DNA of 64,000 nucleotides from Schizochytrium sp. TIO01 (lineage: Eukaryota > Sar > Bigyra > Thraustochytrida > Thraustochytriidae), in contig SMSO01000037.1 in NCBI GenBank assembly GCA_004764695.1, positions 2,673,837-2,737,836 of the forward strand, read 5' to 3'. Positions 8,076 to 20,600 of this stretch are shown here, one piece after another (positions within the stretch are counted from its first letter, which is position 1; every line of letters begins with the position of its first letter). A program made the position numbers and the translations under genes. Below the pieces are notes generated by a model, which had not been told where the DNA came from, did not search any database, and saw only the letters and a list, made by a program, of their open reading frames with translations.

Positions 8076-10994
8076 TTACGTTGCCGCACAAATCTTGCGT
8101 CGCTTGTTAGGAGGGGGGATTGACCGGAAAGCTTCAACGAGGTCGCGGCGTAGACGGTCTGAAGGAGGGAGGGGTTTTGGCCAGAACATTTGGGCACCAT
8201 TACGAATATGCTCAGCCTTTTGGTCATTTCCTGACATACCAACTATAACAACATGAGGATCGAGGCTGCGAAGCTTCGCAATTGCTTCAGCACCATTGAG
8301 AATGCCACCTGTGAGAGGCATAAAGTGATCAATGACAATAATATCATAGCGGAAGTCAGGGTCTTGATCCGGATCCTTCGATTCAGTAAGCTTCTTGATT
8401 GCATCCTCTCCATTGACTGCCTCAGAAAAGGACCAGCCGAGGCGAAGGCGCTCCAATTGACGACGCACGGTCATGCGTACTACCAAGTCATCATCTACAA
8501 TAAGGGCACGGGCGTGTGTGGGCAGTAAAGTGGGCGCTGTCTTTGGTTGTTCAAGAATCGTTGGTGGTTCTTTTTGTTTCTTGCTGGCGGCGATAGAAGT
8601 GCCGGATGAGTTGGTGCTGCTTGAGGTGCCAATGATCCCATCAGGGGTTAATTTTGTGTCGGTTCCATTCATCTCTGTGTCCTCTGTATTAACAGAGGCA
8701 CTTCCGCTTTCCATGTCAGAGATTGCTCGCTTGTTTCGGATGCTGATGTCTCCCAATTGATGCAGCTCGGCTGCATAAACATTATCATGATCAATAGGTA
8801 CATTTGATATACCATTGACTTTTGTAGTGCTGTCGTCGTCTGATCCATTTTTGCCATTTTGCAAGCTGACACGAATAATGAAACGGCAACCAGGCCCCCC
8901 CTTGTGACCCGAGGTGTAACTTGGGTCAAACTCAATACTACCACCCATCTGTTCAATGATACTGCGACTTAGACACAACCCGAGACCACTTCCCCGCATA
9001 TCTCCGGTGGAAAGTTTACAATACCTCCTAAACAGCTGGCCTTGAAGTTCTTCTGGAATACCCCTACCGCTATCCTCAACAAAGACGGTGAGCATCTGCG
9101 AGGTGACGTCATCCTTGGAGACTTCAGCTAGGGCACGGATTTTCACGAACCCACTTGGTGTGAATTTGGTAGCATTCGTAGCTACATTCATGATAACTTG
9201 CTTCAAGCGGAGACTATCCACCACAACGTCGATTTCGTTTTTACATTCAAGGCTGATGTCCAGATCCTTGCTACGATAGGAGAGCATCGCAACAATTGGC
9301 TCGAGCACATCCGACCGCACCAACGTCCGCCGTGGGCACAATGTCATGGCCTCGGTACTGTGGCGATTGAGATCAAGCATGTTTGTGAGAAGTTCCTGGA
9401 TATAGGATAAACTTGAGCGAACCACATCAAGGTCCTCCACGAGGTGACTGTCAGGTGTGACGAGTTTGCTAACCACAAGGTCTTCGCGAACAAAGCTGCA
9501 GGCGGAAAGAGCGGCAGCTAATGGATTGCGCACCTCATGAGCCATGAATTCGTTGAGCGCTGCTTCAGCACTGGCGCGTTCACGCTCGCGAATTGCATGC
9601 TCGCGAGCGTGAATTAATTCGGTAACATCCTGTGCAAGGAGGAGGACGCCAATCACCGATCCATCTTCAAGAGACGTCCTTCGCGTGATGTTGACAAGTA
9701 AAGAGACCGCATCATGATCTCCATTAGGATTTTGTAATTTAACCCATAGATCTGTTGTGTATTGTCCACTAAGAGCTTGGTCGATGCTCTTCTCGAGCTC
9801 GTCCTTAATTTTCTTGTTTGCAGCGAAATCGGATAGAACCTTACCCTTTGCCTCAGAGTATGGCACCTTCAAAATACGTGCCATCGTTTGGTTCCATTCG
9901 TTGATACGGCCAGATTGATCAACGCCGAAAATGGGTGCATTTGCATTATCAATGAGAGCACGAAGCTCCTCCAATAACCTTGCGAACTTGTGTCGTTGTT
10001 TTTCGATGGCTTCTTTCTGTTCTTGGATTTCTGCTAGCTGGACTTTGAGCGGTGTGACATCCGTATGTGTACCGACCATGCGCACAGCAGACCCGTCGTC
10101 GGCCCATTCCACGACACGGCCCTTACAGCGTACCCATACAGTGCTTCCATTCTTGTGGCGGTATCGCACCTCCTGTAGGTACGGATGCACGCCCTTAGTT
10201 TGCACGTGGAGACCCATATTGTGCAGTGCAACCTTAAGATCATCCTGATTGATCATGTCCATCCATGCGCTTGGTTTGTGTTCCTTCTCCCACGGTTCAT
10301 ATCCGAAGTGGCTCCAGAAACCTGGGCTCATGTATTCGTAATCTGCCTTGATATGCCAGTCCCAGAAACCATCGAACGAGGTCTCCAAGATATTGTCTAC
10401 ACGTTCTTGCGCAAGTGCCTTCTCGCTTATGTCAAGTATCTCTAGGATAAGATCCGGCTCATCCCCGTCCACAGTACCATTCTCATTCAATTTTCGGCCA
10501 TCGTCTTTCTGAGTCTCCATTTTTGTCGCTTCCTTGCCTTTTTCCATCCTCTCTCCATGATTCGAGGCGTCTTCGGCTGTCTTGTGCTCTTTTCCATGGG
10601 GCTCTGCACTGTCTTTCTCCTCCTCATCATCACAACTCCTATCAAGGACTTTTGTTTCTCCTTCAGTGTCGCTTTGGACGTCGTTGTTGATAGTCTTCTG
10701 CGGCTGCTTTTGCTTGCTCTCGCACGCCACAGAGGCAAGGATCTGAAATGTAAGCACGGGCTTGGTTGAGCAGACTTTAAGCTTCTTGATAACTGGCTCG
10801 TCACCGTTAAGTCTTAGCGCGCGCAGTTCCTTGTCGGTGAGCTCGAGCAGCTCGCTGATCGCCGCGCCGACGTACACCTCCCTGACATCATTATCGTCAG
10901 TAAGGAGCGACACCAGCTTCGAGTTCCACTCCTTCAACCTTCCTGCGCAGTCCACACGCGCCAGGCCAATCGACCGCAGCCCTAGCTGCTCCAT
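8076..10994 (-). CDS. hybrid histidine kinase with PAS domains and receiver
   Basis: This 972-residue two-component sensor has no membrane segment, so it is a soluble kinase. The N-terminal 100 residues look like a weak PAS domain, and a Lys/Glu-rich linker follows (about 100-185). PAS/PAC domains lie at about 201-320 and 342-462. The HisKA helix carries the phospho-acceptor His486 in HEVRNPL. The ATPase domain (about 590-715) has an N-box (NVATNATKF), a G1 box (DSGRGIP) and a G2 box (GSGLGL). The C-terminal receiver (about 838-965) has the acidic VDDD cluster, phospho-acceptor Asp889 in VIDHFMP, the Ser of GMSGND and the Lys of WPKP. All catalytic residues are present, so it should autophosphorylate and pass phosphate to its own receiver, then presumably to a phosphotransfer protein elsewhere. 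No LOV cysteine motif is visible, so the signal is unknown. The last residues include a basic NKRRK stretch. Confidence 0.95.
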   Translation of the reverse strand: MEQLGLRSIGLARVDCAGRLKEWNSKLVSLLTDDNDVREVYVGAAISELLELTDKELRALRLNGDEPVIKKLKVCSTKPVLTFQILASVACESKQKQPQKTINNDVQSDTEGETKVLDRSCDDEEEKDSAEPHGKEHKTAEDASNHGERMEKGKEATKMETQKDDGRKLNENGTVDGDEPDLILEILDISEKALAQERVDNILETSFDGFWDWHIKADYEYMSPGFWSHFGYEPWEKEHKPSAWMDMINQDDLKVALHNMGLHVQTKGVHPYLQEVRYRHKNGSTVWVRCKGRVVEWADDGSAVRMVGTHTDVTPLKVQLAEIQEQKEAIEKQRHKFARLLEELRALIDNANAPIFGVDQSGRINEWNQTMARILKVPYSEAKGKVLSDFAANKKIKDELEKSIDQALSGQYTTDLWVKLQNPNGDHDAVSLLVNITRRTSLEDGSVIGVLLLAQDVTELIHAREHAIRERERASAEAALNEFMAHEVRNPLAAALSACSFVREDLVVSKLVTPDSHLVEDLDVVRSSLSYIQELLTNMLDLNRHSTEAMTLCPRRTLVRSDVLEPIVAMLSYRSKDLDISLECKNEIDVVVDSLRLKQVIMNVATNATKFTPSGFVKIRALAEVSKDDVTSQMLTVFVEDSGRGIPEELQGQLFRRYCKLSTGDMRGSGLGLCLSRSIIEQMGGSIEFDPSYTSGHKGGPGCRFIIRVSLQNGKNGSDDDSTTKVNGISNVPIDHDNVYAAELHQLGDISIRNKRAISDMESGSASVNTEDTEMNGTDTKLTPDGIIGTSSSTNSSGTSIAASKKQKEPPTILEQPKTAPTLLPTHARALIVDDDLVVRMTVRRQLERLRLGWSFSEAVNGEDAIKKLTESKDPDQDPDFRYDIIVIDHFMPLTGGILNGAEAIAKLRSLDPHVVIVGMSGNDQKAEHIRNGAQMFWPKPLPPSDRLRRDLVEAFRSIPPPNKRRKICAAT

Positions 10995-12800
10995 CTTTCC
11001 AACCGCGCAAGCGCGAGCGCACCAAACAGAGTGCGCCTCCCTCGCTGCTGCGGCGGCTGCTGCTGCTGCTGCTGTTTAGCTTTTTGTTTGATTTCTTTCT
11101 TTAGTTGGGCATTTCTTCCTTTATTAGTGTCGTATGCGATTTCTGTACTTTATATCGCCTTTCCTTTCTTCTCTCCTCCTTGCCTTGGACAGGTTTCCTT
11201 AGTGAGGTCGTATAGGTTTTAACATACCCATGCGCCCTTCCCTTTTCCCCCCTCTTATCACACTACTAGTCTTTTACTTATTGAAAACTAAAATTAAAAT
11301 GTAGATCACTCTATTCTTTGAATGTTTTATACTCTACAACAGTATATTAAAAAAATTAAGAATACATTAAATATGTTTTTATTCTCTAGAGGAAGGGAGT
11401 AAATTTTAGTTTAGTTTACACGAGGCGAGTATACCATAAAACTATAGCCACTTTAACAACTTGAAACAAAAGTAAAAATTTCTGACAAAAGTGCGTTCCA
11501 AGCTTCTTTCTAAAATACCAATTCTGGGATAAAAATTAAAATTAAAATTATATTGACAGAGGTAGACACCTACCGGTTTCTTTATACATTGTTAAGAGAC
11601 CACTGCTATCTAAGCTCTAAGTACCTATTGCGTTTTTGTCAAGATTTTTATTTGATCGATCAAGAAACATCATTCGCTCATCATACCTACCTACCCATCG
11701 CCTAATAGAAAGGTTACCACTCAGCCTTGCCGTTTTCCTTTAGTTTCATTTCTGGTTTCATTCCATACTTTTGGCTTTCCTCTGCACTCATCGTCTGCAC
11801 TTCTTTTAGCCGACAGACAGAGAGGCATTTCCTATTTCTCCTGTCGAAGCGTCCAATTAATAAGACAACCTGCTATTTAAAGCAACAAGGCCAAAGTTTC
11901 TCAATGTTAAAACAATTTTATCTATATCGAAAAATGAAAAAACCAAGATCGATGGAAATATACATATACCTACCTAATGTTATAAATTAATAATCAATTG
12001 ATTGTGGATGAAAACCCAAAAGCTGTAAAAACGGGCGTAGTGCAGCACATATAATGATCCGCTAGCGATGTTTTCTTCGAAAATAGTTGTCACATGTGCA
12101 TCGTTGATCAGCCAATCGATCGAGGTTTGTATTCCAAGGCCTCTCTCTGTTGGGAAAGCAATTATGCTTTGGTCTTCATTCCTCTCGCAGACTTTAAGCT
12201 TCAAGAATTTATTTTCGATAGACATCATTTATTAAGAACCTCCCTTTCAATCCACATTGTTGTATTATTAGTTGCACACTGTTCTAAACCTAGTCATCTA
12301 TCATGCGATAGTTAGCTTTCACGTCATGAGGCCTAAGGTTTTAGCTAGCTGGGGCATTCTGAACAGCAAAAAAAACTCGAGTTCTCGCCGCTTCGGGTCT
12401 TCGGAGCTCTTAAAGCCGCTGCCAAAGCCTCTAAAAAGCTGCAGAAGGCGCTGCTTCTGCGACTGAAGACAGACCTATCTACGGACTCGGAGCTAAATCA
12501 ATGGGCCACCGTCTCAGAAATCAGGCAGAAAAACTTCAGATCGCAAGGTGCTGATAATAATTCGAGCGACACGCCAGCTACGTACCTACCTATGTAATAA
12601 TACTAGTAGTACTTTTCATCTTCTCTTTTATTTTATTTATGTAATTAAAAATAATAATAACTCAGAAGGAAACAAAATTAATATAAAATACTATACTTCC
12701 CGCTACTTGCGATCAGAGTTTATTATTTTTCAGAAAATAAAAAATAAAATAAATATCAATCAATCTTTTTGAGGATACGAAGAAGAAAGAAAGACTGCTT
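10995..12800. other. AT-rich spacer upstream of histidine kinase
   Basis: Apart from the short CTG tract next to the kinase start, this is AT-rich DNA with T- and A-runs and TAAAATTAAAATT-type repeats near 11530. No coding frame is convincing. It should include the kinase leader and promoter. Confidence 0.45.
11044..11076. repeat. CTG/CAG triplet tract in kinase leader
   Basis: Reads as GCTGCTG units on the plus strand with one CGG interruption, so (CAG)n in the minus-strand transcript. It lies 50-80 bases upstream of the kinase start codon, likely in the 5' untranslated region. Confidence 0.85.
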
Positions 12801-13510
12801 TCCAATTTTCTTTCGGAGTGTTAAAATAAAAAAGGAAAAAGAAGAAGAAGCTTGAGACGAGGAGATAAATCGCACAGAGACGAGTTACAGTACTCGCAGA
12901 AGAGTGGCTTTCCTCGCTTGGAGCCGCACTTATCCTGCAGCAGAGAAGCACTTTCGCGATCCGACGCCCCATCTGGGAAAACAACCATGTCATGAGCCGC
13001 TGACGAGGAGGCGAAACGAGCTCGCAACAATAGGCCATTCAACCATTGATTCATTTCTTTCCTCGTCATATACATTTCTCGGCGAATTTGCCCGCCCTTT
13101 GAAAGGCTTCCACTCCCTGCCCTCTCTTTCTATCTCCTCACAGCCACCTCGCCGCCCAATCCTCCGAAACCTGAGCGCTGTGGTAGTGCTGTGGTACGGC
13201 TCGACCCTGCTGCGGGAGGGCCTCCACCTTCTTCTCCGCAGCTCCCCTTTGTATTTCCAGCTCGAGGAGGGATGATTAGTTACCGAGACGAGAACAACTG
13301 ACTCATTTATCAATCTATCAATCGGCCTTGTGCCTCGATCAAACATCTACCTCTGCGCGATTTAAAAGCAAACCAACGCGAAGCAAGCTAGAAACCAGTC
13401 TTCTTCGTCCTCTCGCGCGTGCTTTGATCATGTGGCGGCGCAAACTGTCCCGCAAGCCGCTGGAATGGTGGTTACCAGGTCTGCTCACAGCCCAAAGCGC
13501 GTATTTGTTG

Positions 13511-13546
<36 letters not shown>

Positions 13547-13607
13547 TCGTTTTCTTTTCCTCTTTTACACCATGAGATGAACAACTTTCTTTCTTTCTTT
13601 CTTTCTT
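13511..13607. repeat. TTATTTCTTT decamer repeat and CTTT microsatellite
   Basis: About four tandem TTATTTCTTT units at 13511-13548, then a CTTT run at about 13587-13607, separated by unique sequence. Confidence 0.85.
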
Positions 13608-14938
13608 CGACTACAGCTAAAACCACAAGTTTCTACAGAAGAAACCATCGCGAAAACCTCAAACTCGAGGTCTCCATGGAGCAGTTTAGATCACCTGCGT
13701 CGCTCTGCCGCTCATCTCCCGTACACGAGAGGCCGGTCTCGCGCATCCCGATGGAACACTTGGCCTGTACGCGAGAGGGAACGTACACGGTTACTACGGC
13801 GCCGTTGGGATAAATTGCCTCACAGAGCGTCTATCAAATCGCTGTCAACGCACACACTGTTTTGCTTGAGCTCGCTCTAGAGAAAAAGAAAGGTGGATAA
13901 ATAAATATAAACAAACCGCAGTGAGTTTGACTTTGGTTTCCATGGTAGGTTTCCTTTGCGACCTTCTCCGGTTCTGGGCGCGCGGAGGGAGGGGAAGGAG
14001 GGAGGTGGAGTATATCTCAGGCCAGGGGTTGCTGCCCACGCACAGCGCAGATAGAACGTGGAATTAATCGGGTGAGAATAAGAACTGGTGTTCGTGAACG
14101 AGCAAAATGGATGACTGATTGATTCATCACCGCGAGAGCTTTGAGACCTCACCTGTCTCGGCGATTTGTAGTTTCCTTTCTCTCGCTCAGTTTTTTAGGC
14201 AGGGGCTACCTAGTACCATAAGCGTCCTTAGCGGCTGATTACTAGTCTCGTACCGCTTCTTTATTTTGTTTCCTATGAATGAATGTTTGCAACATTAAAT
14301 AAATTACATTATTTTTTTAGAGATGAAAAGACAAGGAGAAATGAGGACTACCTGTTTGATTAATCGAGGACTCCTCTATACACTTGTTTATCTACGCAGC
14401 TCTGCACCTAGCTCTGCCTAAGGCCCAACCCCTACACAATGAGCAGCGCCCAGCTCAGCTTCTTCTTTCGCTTTTAGAATAACTGCCTAGTCCTCTCCAG
14501 TTCATGCCCAGCAACAGGAGGCTTAAAGCTTCTTCTTCTTTCTTCTTCTCCTTTCTCGTTCTTACGTGAATTGTGGAGTTTTAAGAGGTCATTCGTTTTG
14601 TGGGCAGATAGAGAGATTCCTCTCCTCTGCTATTCAAACCAGTACCATTATCATTACAACTCCTGCGCTAAGTCAATTTCCACGTGCTTACGTTCGTATT
14701 CTCTGAGTATTTATTTATCTGCTCCTGCTCAGGGCGAATTCCTCGCGCAGCGGCCGAGCACCGCAGGCTTCGGGGAGCGCCTCCCTTCGGCAGAGCGGGG
14801 GGCCGGCCAATGCCAGGCAGCCAAACAGCCAGGCAGCCGAGCAGCCTTCTTGGCAACCAAGTGCAAGCAGGCAAGTGCGGAGGAGAAGGAGCCCTCGGAG
14901 AAGGCAGCAAAGCCTTCTCTGCGAAGACCGACTCATAA

Positions 14939-14951
14939 CTCTCTCTTTCTC

Positions 14952-14984
<33 letters not shown>

Positions 14985-15042
14985 TCTTTGGTGTTCATTG
15001 TGCCTGTTCTTGTTCTTGTTCTTGTTCTTGTTCTTGTTCTTC
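14939..15042. repeat. CTCTTT and TTCTTG microsatellites
   Basis: A CTCTCTTT tract (14939-14989) is followed by about six TTCTTG hexamers (15006-15042). They sit just after a GC-rich island at 14735-14935, the same order as at 6420-6667. Confidence 0.9.
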
Positions 15043-15513
15043 TCCCGCTTAGAAGGTGATAGCCGTCTACTAGGCAGGAGGTGTTATTTTAATAACAGTT
15101 AACACTCACTCACTCTCCCCTTTCCCGATAGGATGATTGTTATCGTTCTGTTTCTGCTGCAATGGTTTGTTATCTGTCTACTTTTGTTTAGTTATTTGAA
15201 AGAAAATGTTTTGGTTTGGGTTTTAATTATGTTTGAAACAGGTACTGAGGTGTAGATGAGACCTAAGCAGGGTTAGGGTGAGCGATCGCCACTCAATTGA
15301 TCAGAAAGAAGAAGGGCAACGGAACGATCGATCGAGCCATGCATCAGTCAACTTGAAGAGGTTGCATGGTGTCAACAGGGAGACCCCTGGGAGTTGAGTG
15401 GCTTCTGCCATGCCAGTGCGCATATTCAGGCTTGGAAAACATAGAGAAAGCTGGCAGACTTGGCCTTGGGCAGGATCGCCAACACAGCCTTCAGGCAACG
15501 AAAGAGCACTAGG

Positions 15514-15547
15514 CTTTCTTTTTTTCTTTTTTTCTTTTTTCTTTTTT
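15514..15547. repeat. CTTTTTTT pyrimidine run
   Basis: Four T-runs separated by single C bases, no other feature nearby. Confidence 0.8.
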
Positions 15548-16635
15548 AAAATTAAACCAACTTAGGAGAGGCGGCATAAAAAGGTACATTGGTTCGTTCA
15601 TACATAAATGATGAAAGGAAAGGTTAGTATTGGTATTTGGGTGAAAATTTGTTCAAGCTGGAATTTTTTTATTTGTTTTGATTACTAAGATAATAATAAT
15701 GATACTGATGAAAACACTTTGGGCAAGGCTTCTTTCTATTCTCTTATTTCTGCTTTTCACTGATGTGGAGAATGTCAACCATGCCATACAATGAGTCAGA
15801 AAGAGAAAGGCCTTTGCGCTGCTAGGTTTTCTGCCCTCAATTCAAGAAGTAATGTGTATCGACGCTGCTCAACGCCTTTAAAAAGCATAGGGGCACAGGC
15901 GTGAGGCGTGCTTCCTCAGCGCCCTCGATCTGATCTGATCGCTCGAGGCTCCATCGTTCTCTCGACGAGTAAAAGCAGAGTTCTTCGCCCCAAATGTATT
16001 TTCCAGCCAGCTCATTTTTCCAGCTAAGCTGGGTACTAGCAAGATGGATAGTTAGGAAGTTAGCTATCTGCTAGTGTTAGCTGCTTGCTGCTTGGCTTTT
16101 CTTTTTCTTTTTCTCTTCTAAGACAAATTATACGCAGGATGAAAAGCTTATATTTGTTTCTTCTGTCTGTTTCTCCTCTTTTTTGTGAAGTAGGTACCTA
16201 AATTCGATTTCTAGTTTCTCCAGAGTTTCTTGTTTCTTTGTTTGATTGGCTGGATGGAGAGAAAGGGAGGGAAACAAAAGGACCCACAGCCTACTGGGGC
16301 TTCCTTCTCTCCCTCTCTGCGCATTTCGCAGTGGAGGTGTTGGATCAAACACTGCGGAGTTGCTTCGCGCTGTCTGTTGCTCAGTCTCTCTAGGATCCAG
16401 GGGCGCTGTTTCGCGAGATCGACACGACATCCGCTGAAAAGGGCCCACCTATGCGCGCTCATAAGCAGTCTCTAGCTGTCGCAAAGAGGTCCTGTGCGCA
16501 GAGACGCCCTCTTTTGTTTGCTTTTTTGTTTGATTCTTTATTTCTTTGCCTTTTGCGTGGTCCGTTCGTGGCGTGATTTCTCGCTCTTACCTTGCTTTTT
16601 TGCACGTTCAGATTCATAAACTAATTGATTGAGTT

Positions 16636-16739
16636 ATTCATTCATTCATTCATTCATTTGACTGATAAACTGATTGATAAACTGATTGATAAACTGATTG
16701 ATAAACTGGTTGATAAACTGATTGATAACTGGTTGATGA
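16636..16739. repeat. ATTC repeat and 12-bp GATAAACTGATT tandem repeat
   Basis: Five or six ATTC units (16636-16658) run into about six copies of a 12-base unit GATAAACTGATT with small changes such as CTGGTT (16662-16739). Confidence 0.9.
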
Positions 16740-17289
16740 ATGGTCTGGTCTATCCATAACAATTGAACGACGTGACGAAGAATGCGCCAGCGTCGCCATT
16801 GTATGGCGGCGTCTAGGAGCCGAACTCGACTCCTACCTGTACAGCTGCTGGTGGTGCAACGCGAAGGCTGCCCAGATTTGATTCACGGGTTGGCCCCAGC
16901 CTTGCGCGAGGCACGAGCAGTTGCAGCGTTTCTTCGCCATTCACAAGCCTTGCGAAGCTTGACTCCTCTCCCACTGAGGCGCAGATCCAAAGCAGAAGCG
17001 CTCCTTCCCCTCCTCAGTCTCCCTCCGTTGGTGCCACCGCAGACTCGCATGGTAGGGCTCCGCTGTGGGTAGCAGCTTTATGCCACGCCTACTGGAGTTC
17101 ACGCGCCTGCCCCTCCCGGCCCCGCAGCGTGCCCCTCTTTTTTGGGAACTGGGGGAGGGCTCGAGCTGGCAGCGCGTCAGGGGCAAGCACAGAGCTTGGC
17201 TGTAGCACTGGAGGGGAAGCTTGCGAAGGTGAAGATAGCTTTCGGCGAAGAAGCTAAATTGAGCTGTAGCTGCCGAAAAGGGAGCTACG

Positions 17290-17339
17290 TTGAAGCTACT
17301 GGTACGGAGGGAACCTATGTAAAAGCTCAGTAGCTTCAA
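17290..17339. repeat. 12-bp perfect inverted repeat
   Basis: TTGAAGCTACTG at 17290-17301 is matched by its reverse complement CAGTAGCTTCAA at 17328-17339, with a 26-base loop. The surrounding 150 bases are rich in AGCTA and TAGCT. It could form a hairpin in RNA; no function is known. Confidence 0.7.
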
Positions 17340-17600
17340 ACCAAAGCTACTAGCTTTCCGAGCCGGCGCTTTGCAACTTTTGCGACCGCTTAAACTTTTG
17401 CAAGCGAGGCGTTGAACTGGCAGAAAGAAGCCAACGGCGGAGACCCGTGGCCGCCTGGACTTTGAGCAGGAGCAACGAACGGGGAGATCTTGAGTCAACT
17501 TGGATCGAGAGTTACTTCGCTTAGCAGGAAAAGCTCGTCTGCAACCGCGCCAGAAACGGCCCGATCGCGAAGACCTCTCGTTTGCTCTTATTTTCATTCA

Positions 17601-20600
17601 AGGTTATTATTCTTAGTCTCTGCAGGTAGTCTTATTTTATTTCGTTTTGTAATCTTGTTCGCTCAGGCTTTTCAAGTTGGTTCTTCTGTCAATGATATTA
17701 CCTTTTTTTTTAATTACTTTTTACCCTTTTTTTTTTTTTTTACTTTTCCGATTAAACGTATTGTAACGCAGATCATGGGAAGCGGGACGGAAATCTTTGA
17801 CTTTCTGGTGTTGATTGATTTCTGCTTGAAACTCGCACTGTCAAATCTCTAAGCACGGTAATCTAATCTGCAAGGATGCCATGGCATTGGGTTTTACGGG
17901 GTCGGAGGGATGCAAGTCAAGTGTTCAAAGAACCTCTCCAAACTCCACGATTCCCTTAATTTTAAATATCTTGTGCCATTTTATTCAATTAAAAATAAAC
18001 TTTTAAAATTAAAGAGCATAATACTTTTACAAGATGAAAAAATAAATCAACAAAGAATCTGGCGGCCCACAACTCTTCTCCATCCTCAACGTGTTCTGGA
18101 GATCTAAAGACTCGCTGGCCCTCCAGTATAATTGTATAACTGTAGACGCACTGCCGCGATGCATGCTGCAAGTCGCAGCCATTTCGCTCGTGGGCGGACC
18201 AGCCCTGCGACGTTTCCCCAGCGAGCGTGGCCAAATGTCTCTCTAGCTAGAGTATTCAATGAAGATTTCTCTCAATAAACAACCAACCACTGTGCCCTTA
18301 TCGTCAACATTAAGACACAGATGGCGCTTTCTTCTGTTCCTTTCCGTGTTACATTAGGTACCGATACAAATTAACTGCTGCCAACAGCCGCAGAGGAGGT
18401 CGCGTGGCGTGTTCATGTACAAACAAACATGCGACCACTCCTTAGGACCACCGAACCGCAGTGTCATTCATTCATTCATTCATTCTCTGCTGCGGCGATG
18501 AATGAAAGCTCTGCCACGTTGTAGTCAGCCTCAGTCAGTCACCACACGGACGCTTGTTCGACTGTCGATGGCGATCGGGAATAACTTCGCAACGAGCACG
18601 AAGGCAGGCTTTCTTCTGTGATACAGAGTGTGCGTGTGTGTTTTTCAGGAGTTTGAGAAAGGCCTTCCCCGCGAGCCACTCTTTTGTCCCCCTAAGCCGC
18701 GCTTTCTTCTTCAAGAGCTCGCATCCCAAGCTCTTTCCTGACCGGCTCAAGTACGTGCAGAGAATATTTTACCTCATTAGCAGCAGAACGTCTCGTGCGA
18801 CGTCCTTTTCTTCGCTTTTGAGTTTTAAAAGCTTTTATAAATCATTCAAAATAGCGGCGACTGGTAGTAGAAGAGAGGGTCATGACATCATTATTATTAT
18901 TTTATTTATTTATTATATATTATGTGTTTTGTTTTTGTTTTTGTTTTTGTTTTGGGGAGGGGGGGTGGTTATTCTGTAGTACTTTAACTCTTACTTATTT
19001 GTTTTAAGTTTCGAGATTGGCGATCCTCGCGAACGAAGCACGCTCGGGGCAAAAGCTGGCGCCTGGAAATATAATACAAAAGGTACCAGGATTAAAGTAC
19101 GTTGACTGACGAGCAGAAGAAACGCCTGTCCAAATGAATCTCTATCTTGAGAGAGGCTGTTGACTTTGATATACACGTCAGACTTTGATTAGTCACATTT
19201 TTCTTTTAAAAATTTAACTGGAAACATTAAACCAGAAATGTAGGCAGAATACAACAGTCTGGTGCTAGAATGAACAGGGCTCAAGATGATGAATAATCGC
19301 AAGAATCTGCAGAGTTTCCATCAGAGTCCTGAAGACTTGCATTCGCAAACCATCTGTATTGCAACAAGTAATTCCAAACAGCGTCGACTTGCACCAAAAT
19401 TGCTACCTAAACCTGCTGCGCTTGTTCACAAACAGTCTTGAAGCCCTCGATGCAATGTCTAGCTCTAGTCTGCAACTCAACTCGAAACCTGTCCAACCAA
19501 TCTTCAACATGGTGTGTGATGCAGTGCAACTGTTACAGTACCCAGCGACTCTTCCCTTTCAAAACCCAAATTTCTTTATTCTGATTTAAAATTTATTTTC
19601 ATTCAACTTTAATTTTAAATAAAATAAAATATATATGTGTATATAATCCTAAAAGAAATAATAATAAATCACAATAAACACTCATTCAAGAGGAACAAAC
19701 TAACTACACCTACTTTAGAAATGAGGAACTCTAACTCGAAGGGGTAAATCGCTCTTGGCCAAATTCCGCACATCTCCCTCTGAGTGGTAGTACTGCCAGG
19801 GCACCCTGGATGCGGTCCAAATTAGTAAAATTTAGATGGAGATGGAGCGAAGGCGCCTTTGTCATCGTGCAAGGCCACCCGAAGTGCCAAGCGGCAGCGC
19901 CGTGGAGGCGAGAAAATCGAGGGCACGTGGGTAGTCGTTGATGAAAAGAGCGCCGCCTTGCAAACTCATGCTCCACACAGCCCACAGCGGAAGCTGCCCC
20001 GCAGCTGACATGGCTGTGAGTATTTCCACCGATACCTGCCTAGGCGCCTTGCACGCGCTGTGGGGCGCTTTCACGTGAGTCCTGGTGGCGACAATGATTG
20101 CCGTCCAAGCCTTTGCTTCGGCTAGAGCAGAAGCTAGCTGCGAATGAAAGGGAGTGCAGAAAAATGGTGGTATGGTGATGTTTGTGTCTGCTTTCCTGTA
20201 GAAGAAGTCCTGCTTCTGAGACTATGATACGTACTCAATCCCCTAGGCTGATCTCTCTTTGAAGTTGGGCCTCCTTCAGCTCGCTCGGCTCAGAGTTCGC
20301 CTTGTTCTACAAAGCAAGGTAGCTTGTCTTTTCCGTGCTGCAGCTTTCCTTTAAAAGCAGATTTTTTAAAAGCAGATTTGGAAAGCAGTCCAGCATTTCG
20401 AGTAAGCTAGAAGCTTTTTCGTGTTGATCTTCTGATCTTTCGATCCTTTTAAAGTTTTTTTAGTTTTTTTTAATCAGCTTATTGCTATTATTATTAAATT
20501 GATTTTATTAAAAAAATGAATCATTCATTCAAAATATTCTGCTTTTATTCAGTCTTTAGAAATTCTTTGTTTGTATACACTTTCGAGGAGACTACTTTAT

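Larger units (their letters stand above)
12801..17600. other. gene-free region of GC islands and pyrimidine microsatellites
   Basis: GC-rich patches (about 12900-13270, 13400-13500, 13930-14050, 14735-14935, 16770-17560) alternate with CT, CTTT, TTCTTG and ATTC repeats. Several open frames of 60-220 codons exist on both strands, but they overlap each other, run through repeats and have low-complexity products. I see no recognisable domain. These may be leaders, non-coding transcripts or decayed sequence. Confidence 0.4.
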
